From assembly GCF_001183965.1 (NCBI RefSeq), contig NZ_LFZV01000001.1:1999871-2063870 (forward strand): DNA of 64,000 bases, in the 5' to 3' direction. The stretch's first letter is position 1, and every line of letters starts with the position of its first letter. This document shows positions 16,309 through 24,884 of this stretch, piece after piece. Source of the DNA: Bacillus sp. FJAT-27916 (GTDB taxonomy: Bacteria > Bacillota > Bacilli > Bacillales > Pradoshiaceae). Both the position numbers and the translations under genes were made by a program. Below the pieces are notes generated by a model, which saw only the letters and a list, made by a program, of their open reading frames with translations, was not told where the DNA came from and did not search any database.

Positions 16309-17259
16309 TTGCAGGGACAACAGCCTAAGATTGTGAGAGATTTCCTTATTTATTTGACCACGATTAAAGGGAAGTCGATGAGGACTAGAAAAGAGTATGA
16401 GTACGATTTAATGCTCTTTTTCAGGTTTTTGAAAGTTACATATGAAGGCCTAGAGGTGGAACAGATAAGTGAAGTGTCCATTCATGACCTTACGATTGAA
16501 ACGATTAGAGAGATATCATTGGAGGATATTTATCTGTTTATCGAGTATTGTGAGTCTGTTCGAGATAATAGCGCGTCAGCACGGGCTAGGAAGGTGGCGA
16601 CGCTGAAGTCATTTTTTAAGTATTTGAAGGGGAAGAGAAGACTGATTTCGGATAATATCGCAGAAGAGCTAGAAAGTCCGAAGCTGAGTAAGCGAAATCC
16701 AATATATATGAATCTAGAGGAGGCAAAATGCTTCCTTGGAGGAATTGAGCGTAATCATCATTATTACCGTAACTACTGCATGATGATGTTCTTTTTGAAC
16801 TTAGGATTACGGGTTTCAGAGCTGTGCAGTCTGAAAATGAATTCTATTCAAGGCCAAGCGCTCCGGATTACAGGTAAAGGGGATAAGGAACGGACGGTAT
16901 ACTTGAATAAAGCATGCCGAGATTCACTTTCGGATTATCTGAAGAATGAGCGAATCAAGGTTCATAAGGCAGAGACATTGGATTATTTATTCCTCTCTCA
17001 AAAGGGAACGAAATTAACACGTCAGCAGGTGGCAAGGATCGTGAAGAAAATCAATGAGCAGTCTGGTCTGCGAAAGGATAAGCTGACTCCCCATAAACTG
17101 CGGCATACCTCTGCGACTATTATGTATAAGAGCGGGGCGGACATTCGCAGCCTGCAGCAAATTCTTGGCCACTCCAATATATCCACGACCCAAATCTATA
17201 CACATCTCGAGGATAAGGAAATCCAACAGGTGATCGACAATAATCCATTTAACTTTTAG
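16309..17259 (+). CDS. Tyrosine recombinase (XerC/XerD-like)
   Basis: A 316-aa site-specific recombinase. An N-terminal SAM-like core-binding domain (about 1-110) precedes the catalytic domain. The catalytic set is visible: Arg in GLRVSEL (near 170), Lys in GKGDKERTV (near 194), HxLR in TPHKLRHTSA (near 262), His in LGHSN (near 288) and nucleophile Tyr in TTQIYTHL (near 297). It is Xer-like in size. The N-terminal domain has an unusually long insertion between its helices (about residues 40-65). TTG at 16309 is chosen over GTG at 16300 because AGGTGG lies 5 bp before the former. It stands alone and may be an accessory Xer. The dif-like site at 54.6 kb would be a target of the core XerC/XerD, not necessarily of this protein. 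Confidence 0.8.
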   Translation: MQGQQPKIVRDFLIYLTTIKGKSMRTRKEYEYDLMLFFRFLKVTYEGLEVEQISEVSIHDLTIETIREISLEDIYLFIEYCESVRDNSASARARKVATLKSFFKYLKGKRRLISDNIAEELESPKLSKRNPIYMNLEEAKCFLGGIERNHHYYRNYCMMMFFLNLGLRVSELCSLKMNSIQGQALRITGKGDKERTVYLNKACRDSLSDYLKNERIKVHKAETLDYLFLSQKGTKLTRQQVARIVKKINEQSGLRKDKLTPHKLRHTSATIMYKSGADIRSLQQILGHSNISTTQIYTHLEDKEIQQVIDNNPFNF

Positions 17260-17262
17260 AAG

Positions 17263-17284
17263 ACCCTGATACACAGGGTTTTCT
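17263..17284 (+). terminator. Terminator after recombinase gene
   Basis: ACCCTG, ATACA, CAGGGT and then TTTTCTTT. Confidence 0.65.
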
Positions 17285-17311
17285 TTAGTTTTTACGAGCA
17301 AAAATAAAAAA

Positions 17312-17342
17312 ATCTGCTTAACTCTAAAAGAGTTAAGCAGAT
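17312..17342 (-). terminator. Terminator of the Nramp-like gene
   Basis: ATCTGCTTAACTCT and AGAGTTAAGCAGAT arms. On the - strand a run of T follows. Confidence 0.85.
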
Positions 17343-17346
17343 GTCG

Positions 17347-17360
17347 TGTAAACGTTTACT
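17347..17360. promoter_or_regulatory. Perfect cre/LacI-type palindrome
   Basis: TGTAAACGTTTACT contains GTAAACGTTTAC and fits the cre consensus at all but the last base. It touches the stop codon of the Nramp-like gene, an unusual place for an operator, so function is doubtful. Confidence 0.35.
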
Positions 17361-18616
17361 CAAAAGAAAATATTGATTAACTCATTTACAGCGAGAACGA
17401 GGAAGAGAAGGATACTGACCGATAAAACAATATTGGAAAGCTTTTGGGAACGGTCGACTGTACCGACATACTCTTTTTTGTTAAGAAGGTAGATCAATGT
17501 GATAGCCAAAAATGGCATGAAAATCGCTCCAAGTGCTCCGTAGGCGATGATTAACCCTACCGGTTTCCCAAGGAAATGGAGAAGCATCGGCGGGAATGTG
17601 AGCCAAAGAACAAAGAAACGATAAGATTTTGTATGGCTTAATTCATCCTTACTAATCTTACTATGGGTGATGGTACGAATGAAATCGGAGAATAGATAAG
17701 GAACTCCATTCCATACACCCAATACAGAGGTGAAGGAAGCAGACCAGAAACCTATTAAGAATAAATATTTCACAACAGGATGCAGCTCATTTCCGATAAT
17801 TCCAGCGAAATCTACTAATCCGGTTTCACCGGCAATATTAACATCCGTTCCATATAATAAACCTGCGCCCATAATTAATAAGGATAGCGTAAAGATGGCG
17901 GTTGCGATATAAGCTACAGCTGAATCCGCACGGATGACTCGGATAAATGATGGCGTAGTCCATTTCTTTTCCTGAAGCCAGTATCCGTAGGAAGCCATGG
18001 TAAGTGATCCGCCTACTCCTCCGATAAGACCAAGTGCATAAAGAAGCGAGCCTTCTGGCAACGCAGGAACCGCTGTCCCTATAACGCCTCCCAGCTGAGG
18101 AATGATAATGATTGCACAGCCGACGACTGTGATGAACATAATCCCGATTAATACGTTCATCGCAGATTCAAAGATCTTATATTTGCCTGACCAGACAAGC
18201 AAGAAAGCGGCAATACCATGGATGATGGCCCATTGAGTCAATGATAATTGCGGGAAGAGTGCCGACATTGCAAGCGCGCAAGACGCTGTTCCTGCTGCTC
18301 CATAGACGAATCCCCAAATGATTGAATAGACGCCGAAGTATCCGGTGGCCCATTTCCCCATCATGTGCCAGCCTTCTAAGATTGTTTTGCCGCTTGTCAC
18401 ATGCCAGCGGCCAACCCCTTCATTTAACGCGAACTTTAATATGGAGCCAATGATAATCGCCCATAAGAAGACGAGACCATAATTCGTCCCGGCAACAAGA
18501 GCAGCGACTAGATCACCGGCTCCTACCCCTGTGGCAGCAACGATTAACCCTGGCCCAATGACCGATTTCTTCGAGACAGGTGCTTCAGGCTGCCAATTTG
18601 TTTGTTGTGCGTGCAT
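17360..18616 (-). CDS. Nramp-superfamily membrane transporter, atypical
   Basis: A 418-aa protein with about 11 transmembrane segments and the Nramp/APC-like layout (GPGLIVAATGVGAGDLVAAL at TM1; SLTMASYGYWLQEKKW at TM6). Canonical Nramp Mn2+/Fe2+ carriers have DPGN in TM1 and MPH in TM6. Here TM1 reads GAGD and TM6 reads SYGY, so the metal-coordinating Asp-Asn and Met are absent or shifted. Databases usually label such proteins divalent metal transporters, but a different substrate (another cation such as Mg2+, or a non-metal) is quite possible. It appears monocistronic, with a terminator behind it. Confidence 0.68.
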   Translation of the reverse strand: MHAQQTNWQPEAPVSKKSVIGPGLIVAATGVGAGDLVAALVAGTNYGLVFLWAIIIGSILKFALNEGVGRWHVTSGKTILEGWHMMGKWATGYFGVYSIIWGFVYGAAGTASCALAMSALFPQLSLTQWAIIHGIAAFLLVWSGKYKIFESAMNVLIGIMFITVVGCAIIIIPQLGGVIGTAVPALPEGSLLYALGLIGGVGGSLTMASYGYWLQEKKWTTPSFIRVIRADSAVAYIATAIFTLSLLIMGAGLLYGTDVNIAGETGLVDFAGIIGNELHPVVKYLFLIGFWSASFTSVLGVWNGVPYLFSDFIRTITHSKISKDELSHTKSYRFFVLWLTFPPMLLHFLGKPVGLIIAYGALGAIFMPFLAITLIYLLNKKEYVGTVDRSQKLSNIVLSVSILLFLVLAVNELINIFF

Positions 18617-18721
18617 AAATTCCCCCCCGTTTGCTCAAAATCTTTTTGGTGCTCTTCTATTTTCCTATTTTTGTGTAAAAATATCAAATATTTGAATAAT
18701 TAAATTTTTTGAATCTTAATT

Positions 18722-19858
18722 TTAAAAAAGAGTGGATACACTTTTAGCCATAACGGCGTATTCAAGCTTCTCAAGTGTACGGCAATACTCTTTCCCAATG
18801 TCGCCCTCTACATTAATCTTCGGTTTTTCCAGGTAGGAAAGGACATCTGTATCTTGGAACCAATCCCGTTGTGCTGGTGAAGAATGAGGCGTATCCTTCC
18901 AGACATTTTGCCATATGGGGCTATATATCCGAGCCTCCCCTTCCTTAAGTGAACCATTTTTGAATCGGCTGTGCATTCGCTTCCTACCAGGAACCTCCTC
19001 ATTAACAAGATTGAACAAATGAGACCAAAAATCCATTCGTGAGCCAGTATGGGGAGTTTGGCAAGCCCAGTGAATGGTCCTGTTCAGCGTTTTTTCGTGG
19101 AATAAAAGGGCATACAAATCGCGGCCAATTTGAATTCGCTGATGAAGCTCTTCAAACTGATGAATCGTTTTACCCCGCAGTTTTATGCGTTCACCTTCTA
19201 TTACTAAGGGGAAGATTATTTGATTCATGGACAGGAGATCCTGCAGCATGAATTCAATTTTGTCAAAGACCGTTTTCTTGAATGACCCATTCTTCATAAC
19301 GGTTTGCTCCAAATGGTTTTGTTCATTCACGACTAATGCCAGAGTAATCAATTCTGAATCATTTCCATCAAGAAAGAAAGGCCAAAGCACCTGCATGAAG
19401 ACAGATACATGAAAGGCAGGAAGCAGATGGTAATAATTTTTTCGATGCTGTTTTCCTTTCTCATATAGCAGTAACTGAGGGTATGCATCCTCGAAGATAA
19501 TCCAGTTCCCCCTTTCTAATAAGGCATAGAAATCATCACATTCTTGGCTGCTCATTATTCGCGGAAGAAATGAGCCCCTTAAATCAGTCATATTCCAGCC
19601 AGTATTTCGAGAAACCATATGGGCTAAAAGGGACCAATGAATCTCAGGATTTCTTCGATAATAGTCGAGGTAGGCTGTGGTGCGACTGATATTATTCCGA
19701 TTATGCCGTTTCGTTTCCGCTTGAATATCCTCAACCAGCTTTTCTTCTTTTGCTGAGAGTGAGAGAGGGAGAGGCGGAATTGTAGTATGAAGACGTTCCT
19801 TTAAATCCTTTTGAAGCTTCTTATATTTTTTCGGTATTTTTTTGGTATGTAGAAAAAT
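18722..19858 (-). CDS. DUF2515 family protein (YppC-like)
   Basis: A protein of about 378 aa. The conserved start of the family is readable as NISRTTAYLDYYRRNPEIHW, then LLAHMVSRNTGWNMTDLRG, and runs into the long C-terminal part. The first ATG in frame (19618) lies inside this conserved block, so the true start is upstream. No ATG, GTG or TTG exists there. A perfect AGGAGG lies 9 bp before ATT at 19858 and 6 bp before CTG at 19861. ATT is preferred because two other genes in this window show the same spacing. A tiny ORF (MKGGRF) spans the ribosome-binding site and stops across the CTG, so coupling or an undetected frame error is an alternative. Function unknown; no membrane segment or signal peptide is seen. 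Confidence 0.7.
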   Translation of the reverse strand: MFLHTKKIPKKYKKLQKDLKERLHTTIPPLPLSLSAKEEKLVEDIQAETKRHNRNNISRTTAYLDYYRRNPEIHWSLLAHMVSRNTGWNMTDLRGSFLPRIMSSQECDDFYALLERGNWIIFEDAYPQLLLYEKGKQHRKNYYHLLPAFHVSVFMQVLWPFFLDGNDSELITLALVVNEQNHLEQTVMKNGSFKKTVFDKIEFMLQDLLSMNQIIFPLVIEGERIKLRGKTIHQFEELHQRIQIGRDLYALLFHEKTLNRTIHWACQTPHTGSRMDFWSHLFNLVNEEVPGRKRMHSRFKNGSLKEGEARIYSPIWQNVWKDTPHSSPAQRDWFQDTDVLSYLEKPKINVEGDIGKEYCRTLEKLEYAVMAKSVSTLF

Positions 19859-19989
19859 CAGAAACGGCCTCCTTTCATGAACAAAAAGTGCCTATTCCCC
19901 TTAATTTATTCCAAATTCCTTTCCTTATACCTATGGGGATTGGCATGCAAATTGCATAGTAAAAAAGCGGATAGCTTCATAGAGAGGAA

Positions 19990-20204
19990 AGGCCGGGTAA
20001 GCAGATGGGATGTGGCGTTCTGGAGAGGCTTAGGAGGCTTTATATATGTGCTCCGCCACTCGTTTATTTGGATAATACATACCGCTCGAGGCCTTTGGCT
20101 TAGCGTTAATAGGAGGCGTGTTATTCTTGTTGTTTGCTAAGCCGGATAAACGGCATCCTGTAAAGGCATCGCAGTTAAAAGATGCTCTGGAAACGAGAAT
20201 ATGA
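19990..20204 (+). pseudogene. Possible frameshifted small membrane protein
   Basis: The stretch between the DUF2515 gene and the first acyl-CoA dehydrogenase contains protein-like sequence in two frames. FWRGLGGFIYVLRHSFIWII lies in one frame up to about 20080. LEAFGLALIGGVLFLLFAKP, then DKRHPVKASQLKDALE, lies in another from 20085 to the stop at 20202-20204. A single frameshift would join them into a protein with two hydrophobic segments. No clear ribosome-binding site or family is seen, so this is a weak call. Otherwise the 365-bp gap holds nothing obvious. Confidence 0.25.
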
Positions 20205-20223
20205 GAAAGGCTGGTGAAGGATC

Positions 20224-21378
20224 ATGAAAGCATTAGATGTGCCTGTCGTTGTTTTGCCTAATGAGGCAAACGAGCTTCGCCGAGAGGTGTGGGTATTTTT
20301 GGAAGCTGAACAAAGGGAGGGACGAATTAAATCCAAATGCGACTGCTGGCTCAGCGGGTTTTCAGCCGATTTTTCCAAAAGGTTAGGGGAAAAGGGCTGG
20401 ATTGGCATGACATGGCCGAGACAATATGGGGGACATGAGCGGACTTCCTTGGAGCGTTATATTGTTATGGAGGAATTGCTGGCTTTCGGAGCACCGGTTG
20501 CAGGACATTGGATCGCAGACAGGCAATCAGGACCGCTTCTTTTGAAGTTTGGGACAGAGGAGCAGAAGCATTTCTTCCTTCCGAGGATCGCAAGTGGTGA
20601 AAGCTTCTTTTGCATCGGCTTGAGTGAGCCGAATGCAGGCTCTGACCTTGCAGCCATTCAAACCAGGGCCCGTAAAACAGATGGCGGCTGGCTTTTAAAC
20701 GGGAGTAAGATATGGACGAGCGGGGCACATTTCTCGCATTATATGATTACCCTTTGCCGCACCGCTGACCAAGACCCTAATGACAGGCATGCAGGCATGA
20801 GTCAATTGATTGTCGACTTATCCGCAAAGGGAATTACCATCCGTCCCATTATTCTCATGACAGGGGAGCATCATTTTAATGAAGTGTTTTTCGAGGATGT
20901 ATTCATTCCCGACGAGCGATTGATTGGCAAGGAAGGGGATGGCTGGGCACAAGGAATGGCAGAGCTCGCCTATGAAAGAAGCGGTCCCGAACGCTTCCTC
21001 AGCACCTTCCCTTTGCTCAATGAATTAATCAATTCCCTGCTTGAGAGCGGAGATCATCATGGGCTGATGGCCGTAAGCAAGCTCGCGGCAAGGCTATGGA
21101 GCCTGAGGAATCTATCCCTCGGAATTGCTGTCCAATTGGAGAAGGATGTCCCATCTAATCTCACCGCATCACTCGTTAAGGATATGGGTACTCAGTTTGA
21201 ACAGGAAATAGCGGAATTAGCCAGGGACTATACGTCGGTTATCCCGTCTATTCATTCCACAAACCGCCTGAGCAGACTGATGGCTGAATCTATCCTGCAA
21301 TCCCCAGGATTTACGCTAAGGGGCGGAACGACTGAAATCCTGCGGGGAATCATTGCGAAGGGGGTGCTGAAGGCATGA
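20224..21378 (+). CDS. Acyl-CoA dehydrogenase (FadE-type), probable catalytic subunit of a pair
   Basis: FAD-dependent dehydrogenase, 384 aa, introducing a 2,3-double bond into an acyl-CoA. It contains the flavin-contact motif CIGLSEPNAGSDLAAIQTRA (near 122-141), the IWTSGAHFSHYMITLCRT strand and LAYERSGPERFL (near 257) with a Glu often catalytic in this branch. The C-terminus is FTLRGGTTEILRGIIAKG, so Gly replaces the YEGTSEIQ catalytic Glu of short-chain enzymes. The stop overlaps the next gene by 4 bp; that gene encodes a shorter, divergent acyl-CoA dehydrogenase. This arrangement is typical of alpha2beta2 enzymes in steroid side-chain degradation. Substrate unknown. Confidence 0.8.
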   Translation: MKALDVPVVVLPNEANELRREVWVFLEAEQREGRIKSKCDCWLSGFSADFSKRLGEKGWIGMTWPRQYGGHERTSLERYIVMEELLAFGAPVAGHWIADRQSGPLLLKFGTEEQKHFFLPRIASGESFFCIGLSEPNAGSDLAAIQTRARKTDGGWLLNGSKIWTSGAHFSHYMITLCRTADQDPNDRHAGMSQLIVDLSAKGITIRPIILMTGEHHFNEVFFEDVFIPDERLIGKEGDGWAQGMAELAYERSGPERFLSTFPLLNELINSLLESGDHHGLMAVSKLAARLWSLRNLSLGIAVQLEKDVPSNLTASLVKDMGTQFEQEIAELARDYTSVIPSIHSTNRLSRLMAESILQSPGFTLRGGTTEILRGIIAKGVLKA

Positions 21379-22481
21379 GTGATATGCAAGCCATTATTCT
21401 GCAGAGTGCAGAAAAGATATTGTCTAAGCATACAGAAAAAGAAATCATAGACAATGCAGAGAAAGGCCATTTTCCTGCTGACCTTTGGAAAGGCTTGCAG
21501 GAATCCGGTCTCCTGTTAATGGGTGTTCGTGAGGAACAAGGAGGTCATGGAGGAGATTGCACTGATGGCTTTAGGCTGATTCAGCTTGCCGGTAAATATT
21601 CGGCTCCGATTCCGTTGGCTGAAACACTGATCAGTAATTGGGTGCTGGCTGAGCTGGGCATGGAGGCGAATGATGCGGTTAAGAGTCTATCCTGCTTGTT
21701 TGAGCCTGAGAAAAATGGATTAACCTTTGACGGAATCTGCGTTTCCGGTAAGATTCCATCCGTTCCATATGGAAGACATGCAGAGTATGTGATTGCCTTT
21801 CTAAAAGTTGAGCAAGAAATCGAATTACTAAAGATTCCTGTCAGCTTAACGATGATTGAGAAAGCGGCAAATCTTGCGGGAGAACCAAGGGATACCCTTC
21901 ATATCAATCAGCTCGCGCTCCATCAATTAGAGCATATGTCCATTCCAACTGCCGTTTATGAGAGGGCTGCTTTTCTTGGAGCAGCAGCAAGGGTAGCGCA
22001 AATGACAGGAGCGATGGAGAGAATCATGGAGTTAGTGATTGAGCATGTGGAAACACGCTATCAATTTGGCCGGCCGCTTTCCCGCCAGCAAGCCATACAG
22101 CATCATATCGCTTCCCTTGCCGGAGAGCTTGCCGCCGCCAAGACCGCCTTGCAAAATGCTGTTTCCAGCGTACATGACACCCGTTTTGCTCCTGAAATCG
22201 CCTTAGCCAAGATACGCTTGAATGAGGGCGCTGGCCAATTTGCAAAAATTGCCCACCAAATCCTGGCGGCTATCGGCTTTACGCAAGAGCACAGCCTTCA
22301 TTACTCTACAAGGCGACTGTGGTCATATCGGGATGAATTTGGCACAGAAGCAGACTGGTCAAATACATTCGCTCATCACTTGCGAAAATGGGGAGTAAAC
22401 GGTTTATGGAATTATTTAACCAAGCAAAGGGAAGGGAAAGGGGAAGAACATGAACGATTTACAATTTACCGTTACGAATAA
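21375..22481 (+). CDS. Acyl-CoA dehydrogenase, divergent partner subunit
   Basis: A 368-aa protein of the acyl-CoA dehydrogenase fold. The N-terminal helical domain (LWKGLQESGLLLMGVREEQGG), a reduced beta domain and the C-terminal helical domain (ETRYQFGRPLSRQQAIQHHI) are recognisable. The usual flavin motif (TEPxAGSD) is not seen, and the C-terminal Glu region is replaced by GFTQEHSLHYSTRRLWSYRDEFG. That suggests a non-catalytic or half-site subunit forming a heteromer with the overlapping upstream gene. Its end overlaps the following crotonase gene by 32 bp. Confidence 0.78.
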   Translation: MSDMQAIILQSAEKILSKHTEKEIIDNAEKGHFPADLWKGLQESGLLLMGVREEQGGHGGDCTDGFRLIQLAGKYSAPIPLAETLISNWVLAELGMEANDAVKSLSCLFEPEKNGLTFDGICVSGKIPSVPYGRHAEYVIAFLKVEQEIELLKIPVSLTMIEKAANLAGEPRDTLHINQLALHQLEHMSIPTAVYERAAFLGAAARVAQMTGAMERIMELVIEHVETRYQFGRPLSRQQAIQHHIASLAGELAAAKTALQNAVSSVHDTRFAPEIALAKIRLNEGAGQFAKIAHQILAAIGFTQEHSLHYSTRRLWSYRDEFGTEADWSNTFAHHLRKWGVNGLWNYLTKQREGKGEEHERFTIYRYE

Positions 22482-23262
22482 TATCGCCCGTATCACTTTG
22501 AATCGACCTGAGCAAATGAATGCCTTTAGTGAGGATATGATTCATTCTTGGATCAAGGCTTTAGAGGAAGTACGTGATTCGGATGAGATACATGTTTTGG
22601 TGATTTCAGGGAATGGCCGTGCCTTTTGCTCTGGAGGAGACATTAAAGCAATGGCTAGAGGGGATGGATTTTTGAATCATGATGGATCGAATGATTATTC
22701 GTCAACCGCTCTCGCTAGAAAGAATTCCTTATGGAAGAATGTCCAGCGCATTCCACTCCTGCTCCAAGAAATTGATATCCCTGTGATTGCTATGCTGCAT
22801 GGGGCTGCATTTGGTGCAGGTTTTGATATGGCACTTGCCTGTGATATCCGAATTGCAGCAAAAAGCACAAAAATCGCGGAAAGCTATGTGAAGGCAGGAA
22901 TAGTACCTGGAGATGGGGCAGCATGGTTTTTGCCGCGGCTGATTGGGACAGATAAAGCACTGGACTTATTATGGAACGGACAAGTACTGACGGCAGAGGA
23001 AGCATATCAGCTCGGTCTACTGACCTATGTCATCGATGATTCAGAACTACAATCCTTTACGGATCATTATGTTGAAAGATTGAAAAATGGACCTAAGGAA
23101 ACGATGCGGTTCATGAAACGGGCAGTTTATCAAAGCAGACAGCTTGACTTAAAGACTTCTCTTGATATGATTTCATCTGCCATGGGCATCATTACGGAGC
23201 TCAAAGATTATGAAGAAGGTGTTCAAGCACTCGTAGAAAAAAGAAAACCGGAATTTTCTTGA
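22450..23262 (+). CDS. Enoyl-CoA hydratase/isomerase family protein
   Basis: A 270-aa crotonase-fold protein. The oxyanion-hole segments are AFCSGGDIKAMARG (near 57) and AMLHGAAFGAGFDMALACDI (near 115-134). In the catalytic region, VKAGIVPGDGAAWFLPRLIG (near 147), the second Glu of true hydratases is replaced by Asp, so isomerase, hydrolase or ring-opening chemistry is also possible. The start lies inside the previous gene, with AGGGGAA 5 bp before the ATG, implying coupled translation. A terminator follows, ending the first catabolic transcription unit. Confidence 0.8.
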   Translation: MNDLQFTVTNNIARITLNRPEQMNAFSEDMIHSWIKALEEVRDSDEIHVLVISGNGRAFCSGGDIKAMARGDGFLNHDGSNDYSSTALARKNSLWKNVQRIPLLLQEIDIPVIAMLHGAAFGAGFDMALACDIRIAAKSTKIAESYVKAGIVPGDGAAWFLPRLIGTDKALDLLWNGQVLTAEEAYQLGLLTYVIDDSELQSFTDHYVERLKNGPKETMRFMKRAVYQSRQLDLKTSLDMISSAMGIITELKDYEEGVQALVEKRKPEFS

Positions 23263-23270
23263 GTTTACTT

Positions 23271-23303
23271 AGAATCCATTGATGACAATGGATTCTTTTT
23301 TTT
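23271..23303 (+). terminator. Terminator after the first acyl-CoA operon
   Basis: AGAATCCATT and AATGGATTCT arms, short loop, then a long T-run. The 220 bp after it lead to the MaoC genes and show no other feature. Confidence 0.85.
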
Positions 23304-23525
23304 GATTTCGTCAAAAATGTTTTAGGGGGAGGAAACAATCCATTATTCTATCGCATCCATCTATACAAATGTCCGTATTTCAAACAATTCGAGGGCATAA
23401 GGCGTCGAAGAATATCTATCTATTTGATTGGCATAAATCTTGCATGTATTAAATACAAGGAAGAAGCCTCTTAGGAGAATTTCCTTGATTCGTAAATGAA
23501 TGAATTTCGATAGGAGTGAATCAAA

Positions 23526-23948
23526 ATGGATGCACAATTACTCGAGAAAAAGGGACTTAAGCTTGAAACGTATACATTTGAGGTGGAAAAAGGAAAAATT
23601 CGCGAATTTGCCATCGCTATTGGGGATGAGCGGAAGGAATATTTAAATGGGACGAAGATTCTTCCGACATTTCCTACGGTCATTGACTTCTGGGGAGGCG
23701 GGTCTTCTACAGCTGACCTTTTAAATTTGGATGTGAAGCGGGTGCTTCACGGGGAACAGGCATATGAGTATACAGGGACCATTCATCCTGGTGACCAGAT
23801 TACGGTTTCAACCATTGTTGAGGATGTCTATGAGAAATCCTCCATGAACTTTGTCGTATTGAAAAAGGAATATCGGAATCAACATGATGAGCTTGTCCTG
23901 ATCAGTCGTTCGACCGTAATCGAGAGGCAAAAGGAGAGAAAAGGATGA
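23526..23948 (+). CDS. MaoC-type dehydratase, N-terminal (FAS1-like) subunit
   Basis: A 140-aa hot-dog-fold protein of the MaoC N-terminal family (FEVEKGKIREFAIAIGDERKEYLNGTKILPTFPTVIDFW). It lacks the D-x-N-P-x-H catalytic motif, so it is probably the structural half of a heteromeric enoyl-CoA hydratase. The stop overlaps the next gene (ATGA), which encodes the catalytic half. Such pairs occur in actinobacterial cholesterol side-chain degradation (ChsH1/ChsH2-like) and hydrate bulky enoyl-CoAs. Confidence 0.78.
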   Translation: MDAQLLEKKGLKLETYTFEVEKGKIREFAIAIGDERKEYLNGTKILPTFPTVIDFWGGGSSTADLLNLDVKRVLHGEQAYEYTGTIHPGDQITVSTIVEDVYEKSSMNFVVLKKEYRNQHDELVLISRSTVIERQKERKG

Positions 23949-24325
23949 ACAAGGAAACCATATTTGAATCATTCATCAAGGAACCGGTAACCCATATACA
24001 GCTTGTTCGCTATGCAGGAGCCTCAGGTGACTTTAACCCTATTCATACGGTTGTTCCCTTTGCAGAGGAGGCAGGACTTGGCGGAGTGATCGCCCACGGC
24101 ATGCTGATCATGGGGTTTGTCGGTCAGGCGATTGGCCAATGGGTTTCTGTTGATGACCTCAGGTCCTATAAAGCACGTTTTAAAGCCATGACTCGACCTG
24201 GTGAAAGAATAACCGTTAATGGACAAATCCTTCAAGAGAATGCCGATTATTTTACTTGTACAGCAGAAGCGGTGAATGACCAAGGAGAGGTCAAGCTTGT
24301 GGCAGAATTTACGGTAAAAAAATGA
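23945..24325 (+). CDS. MaoC-family enoyl-CoA hydratase, catalytic subunit
   Basis: A 126-aa hot-dog-fold hydratase. The hydratase-2 motif is present as YAGASGDFNPIHTVVPFAEEAG (near 24-45), including the Asp and His thought to activate water, followed by GVIAHGMLIMGFVGQAIGQW. It overlaps and presumably pairs with the preceding MaoC N-terminal protein. Its likely role is hydration of the enoyl-CoA made by the acyl-CoA dehydrogenases in this cluster. Confidence 0.83.
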   Translation: MNKETIFESFIKEPVTHIQLVRYAGASGDFNPIHTVVPFAEEAGLGGVIAHGMLIMGFVGQAIGQWVSVDDLRSYKARFKAMTRPGERITVNGQILQENADYFTCTAEAVNDQGEVKLVAEFTVKK

Positions 24326-24356
24326 ATGTATAGTTTCATAGAAGGAGGCCGCATGA

Positions 24357-24761
24357 ATGGAATCATTGGATGATGTCAGAAGAATTTTTGAGAATAGTGC
24401 CTTCAATAAGCACTTGAATATTCATACAGATATTTTTGAAGAGGGAAATGTGTGCTGCACGCTGCAGGTGCAAAACCATCATCTTAATGTCAATCAAGCT
24501 GTACATGGCGGGGTATTGTTCAGCCTGCTTGATTCGGTTATGGGAGCTACAATCAGGTCTGTGAGCGGGACGCCGTTAGTCACCGTCAATATGTCCATCC
24601 ATTATTTAGCTGCGGTTCAAGCAGGAGAGAATATCATAGCTAGAGCAGCAATCATCCATTCAGGGAAAAGCATCGTTATGGCTGAAGGTTTTCTAGAGGA
24701 TGAGGATGGAGCGCTAAAAGCTAAAACGATTGGAACCTTTAAGCTTTTGAGATTATCATAA
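24357..24761 (+). CDS. PaaI-family acyl-CoA thioesterase
   Basis: A 134-aa hot-dog thioesterase. LNVNQAVHGGVLFSLLDSVMG (near 42-62) carries the HGG motif and the acidic catalytic residue of the PaaI group, followed by SIHYLAAVQAGENIIARA. It may release CoA from dead-end intermediates of the cluster. GGAGG lies 8 bp before the ATG at 24357; another ATG 4 bp upstream is out of frame. Confidence 0.82.
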   Translation: MESLDDVRRIFENSAFNKHLNIHTDIFEEGNVCCTLQVQNHHLNVNQAVHGGVLFSLLDSVMGATIRSVSGTPLVTVNMSIHYLAAVQAGENIIARAAIIHSGKSIVMAEGFLEDEDGALKAKTIGTFKLLRLS

Positions 24762-24884
24762 TCTAGGCCATTTTCTATGAGGAATGCACTAATTATCTAA
24801 ATAATGGGAATTTTTATTGACGAAAAGTTTTTTCGCCTATAAAATTTTGGTATTACCAATATTTTCAATTTGAGGTGTACTCAT

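Noticed and set aside
19877-20140. 87-aa ORF on + strand starting at the DUF2515 ribosome-binding site
   Set aside because: Its start overlaps the complementary ribosome-binding site and its end runs out of the protein-like frame; better explained as part of a frameshifted remnant.
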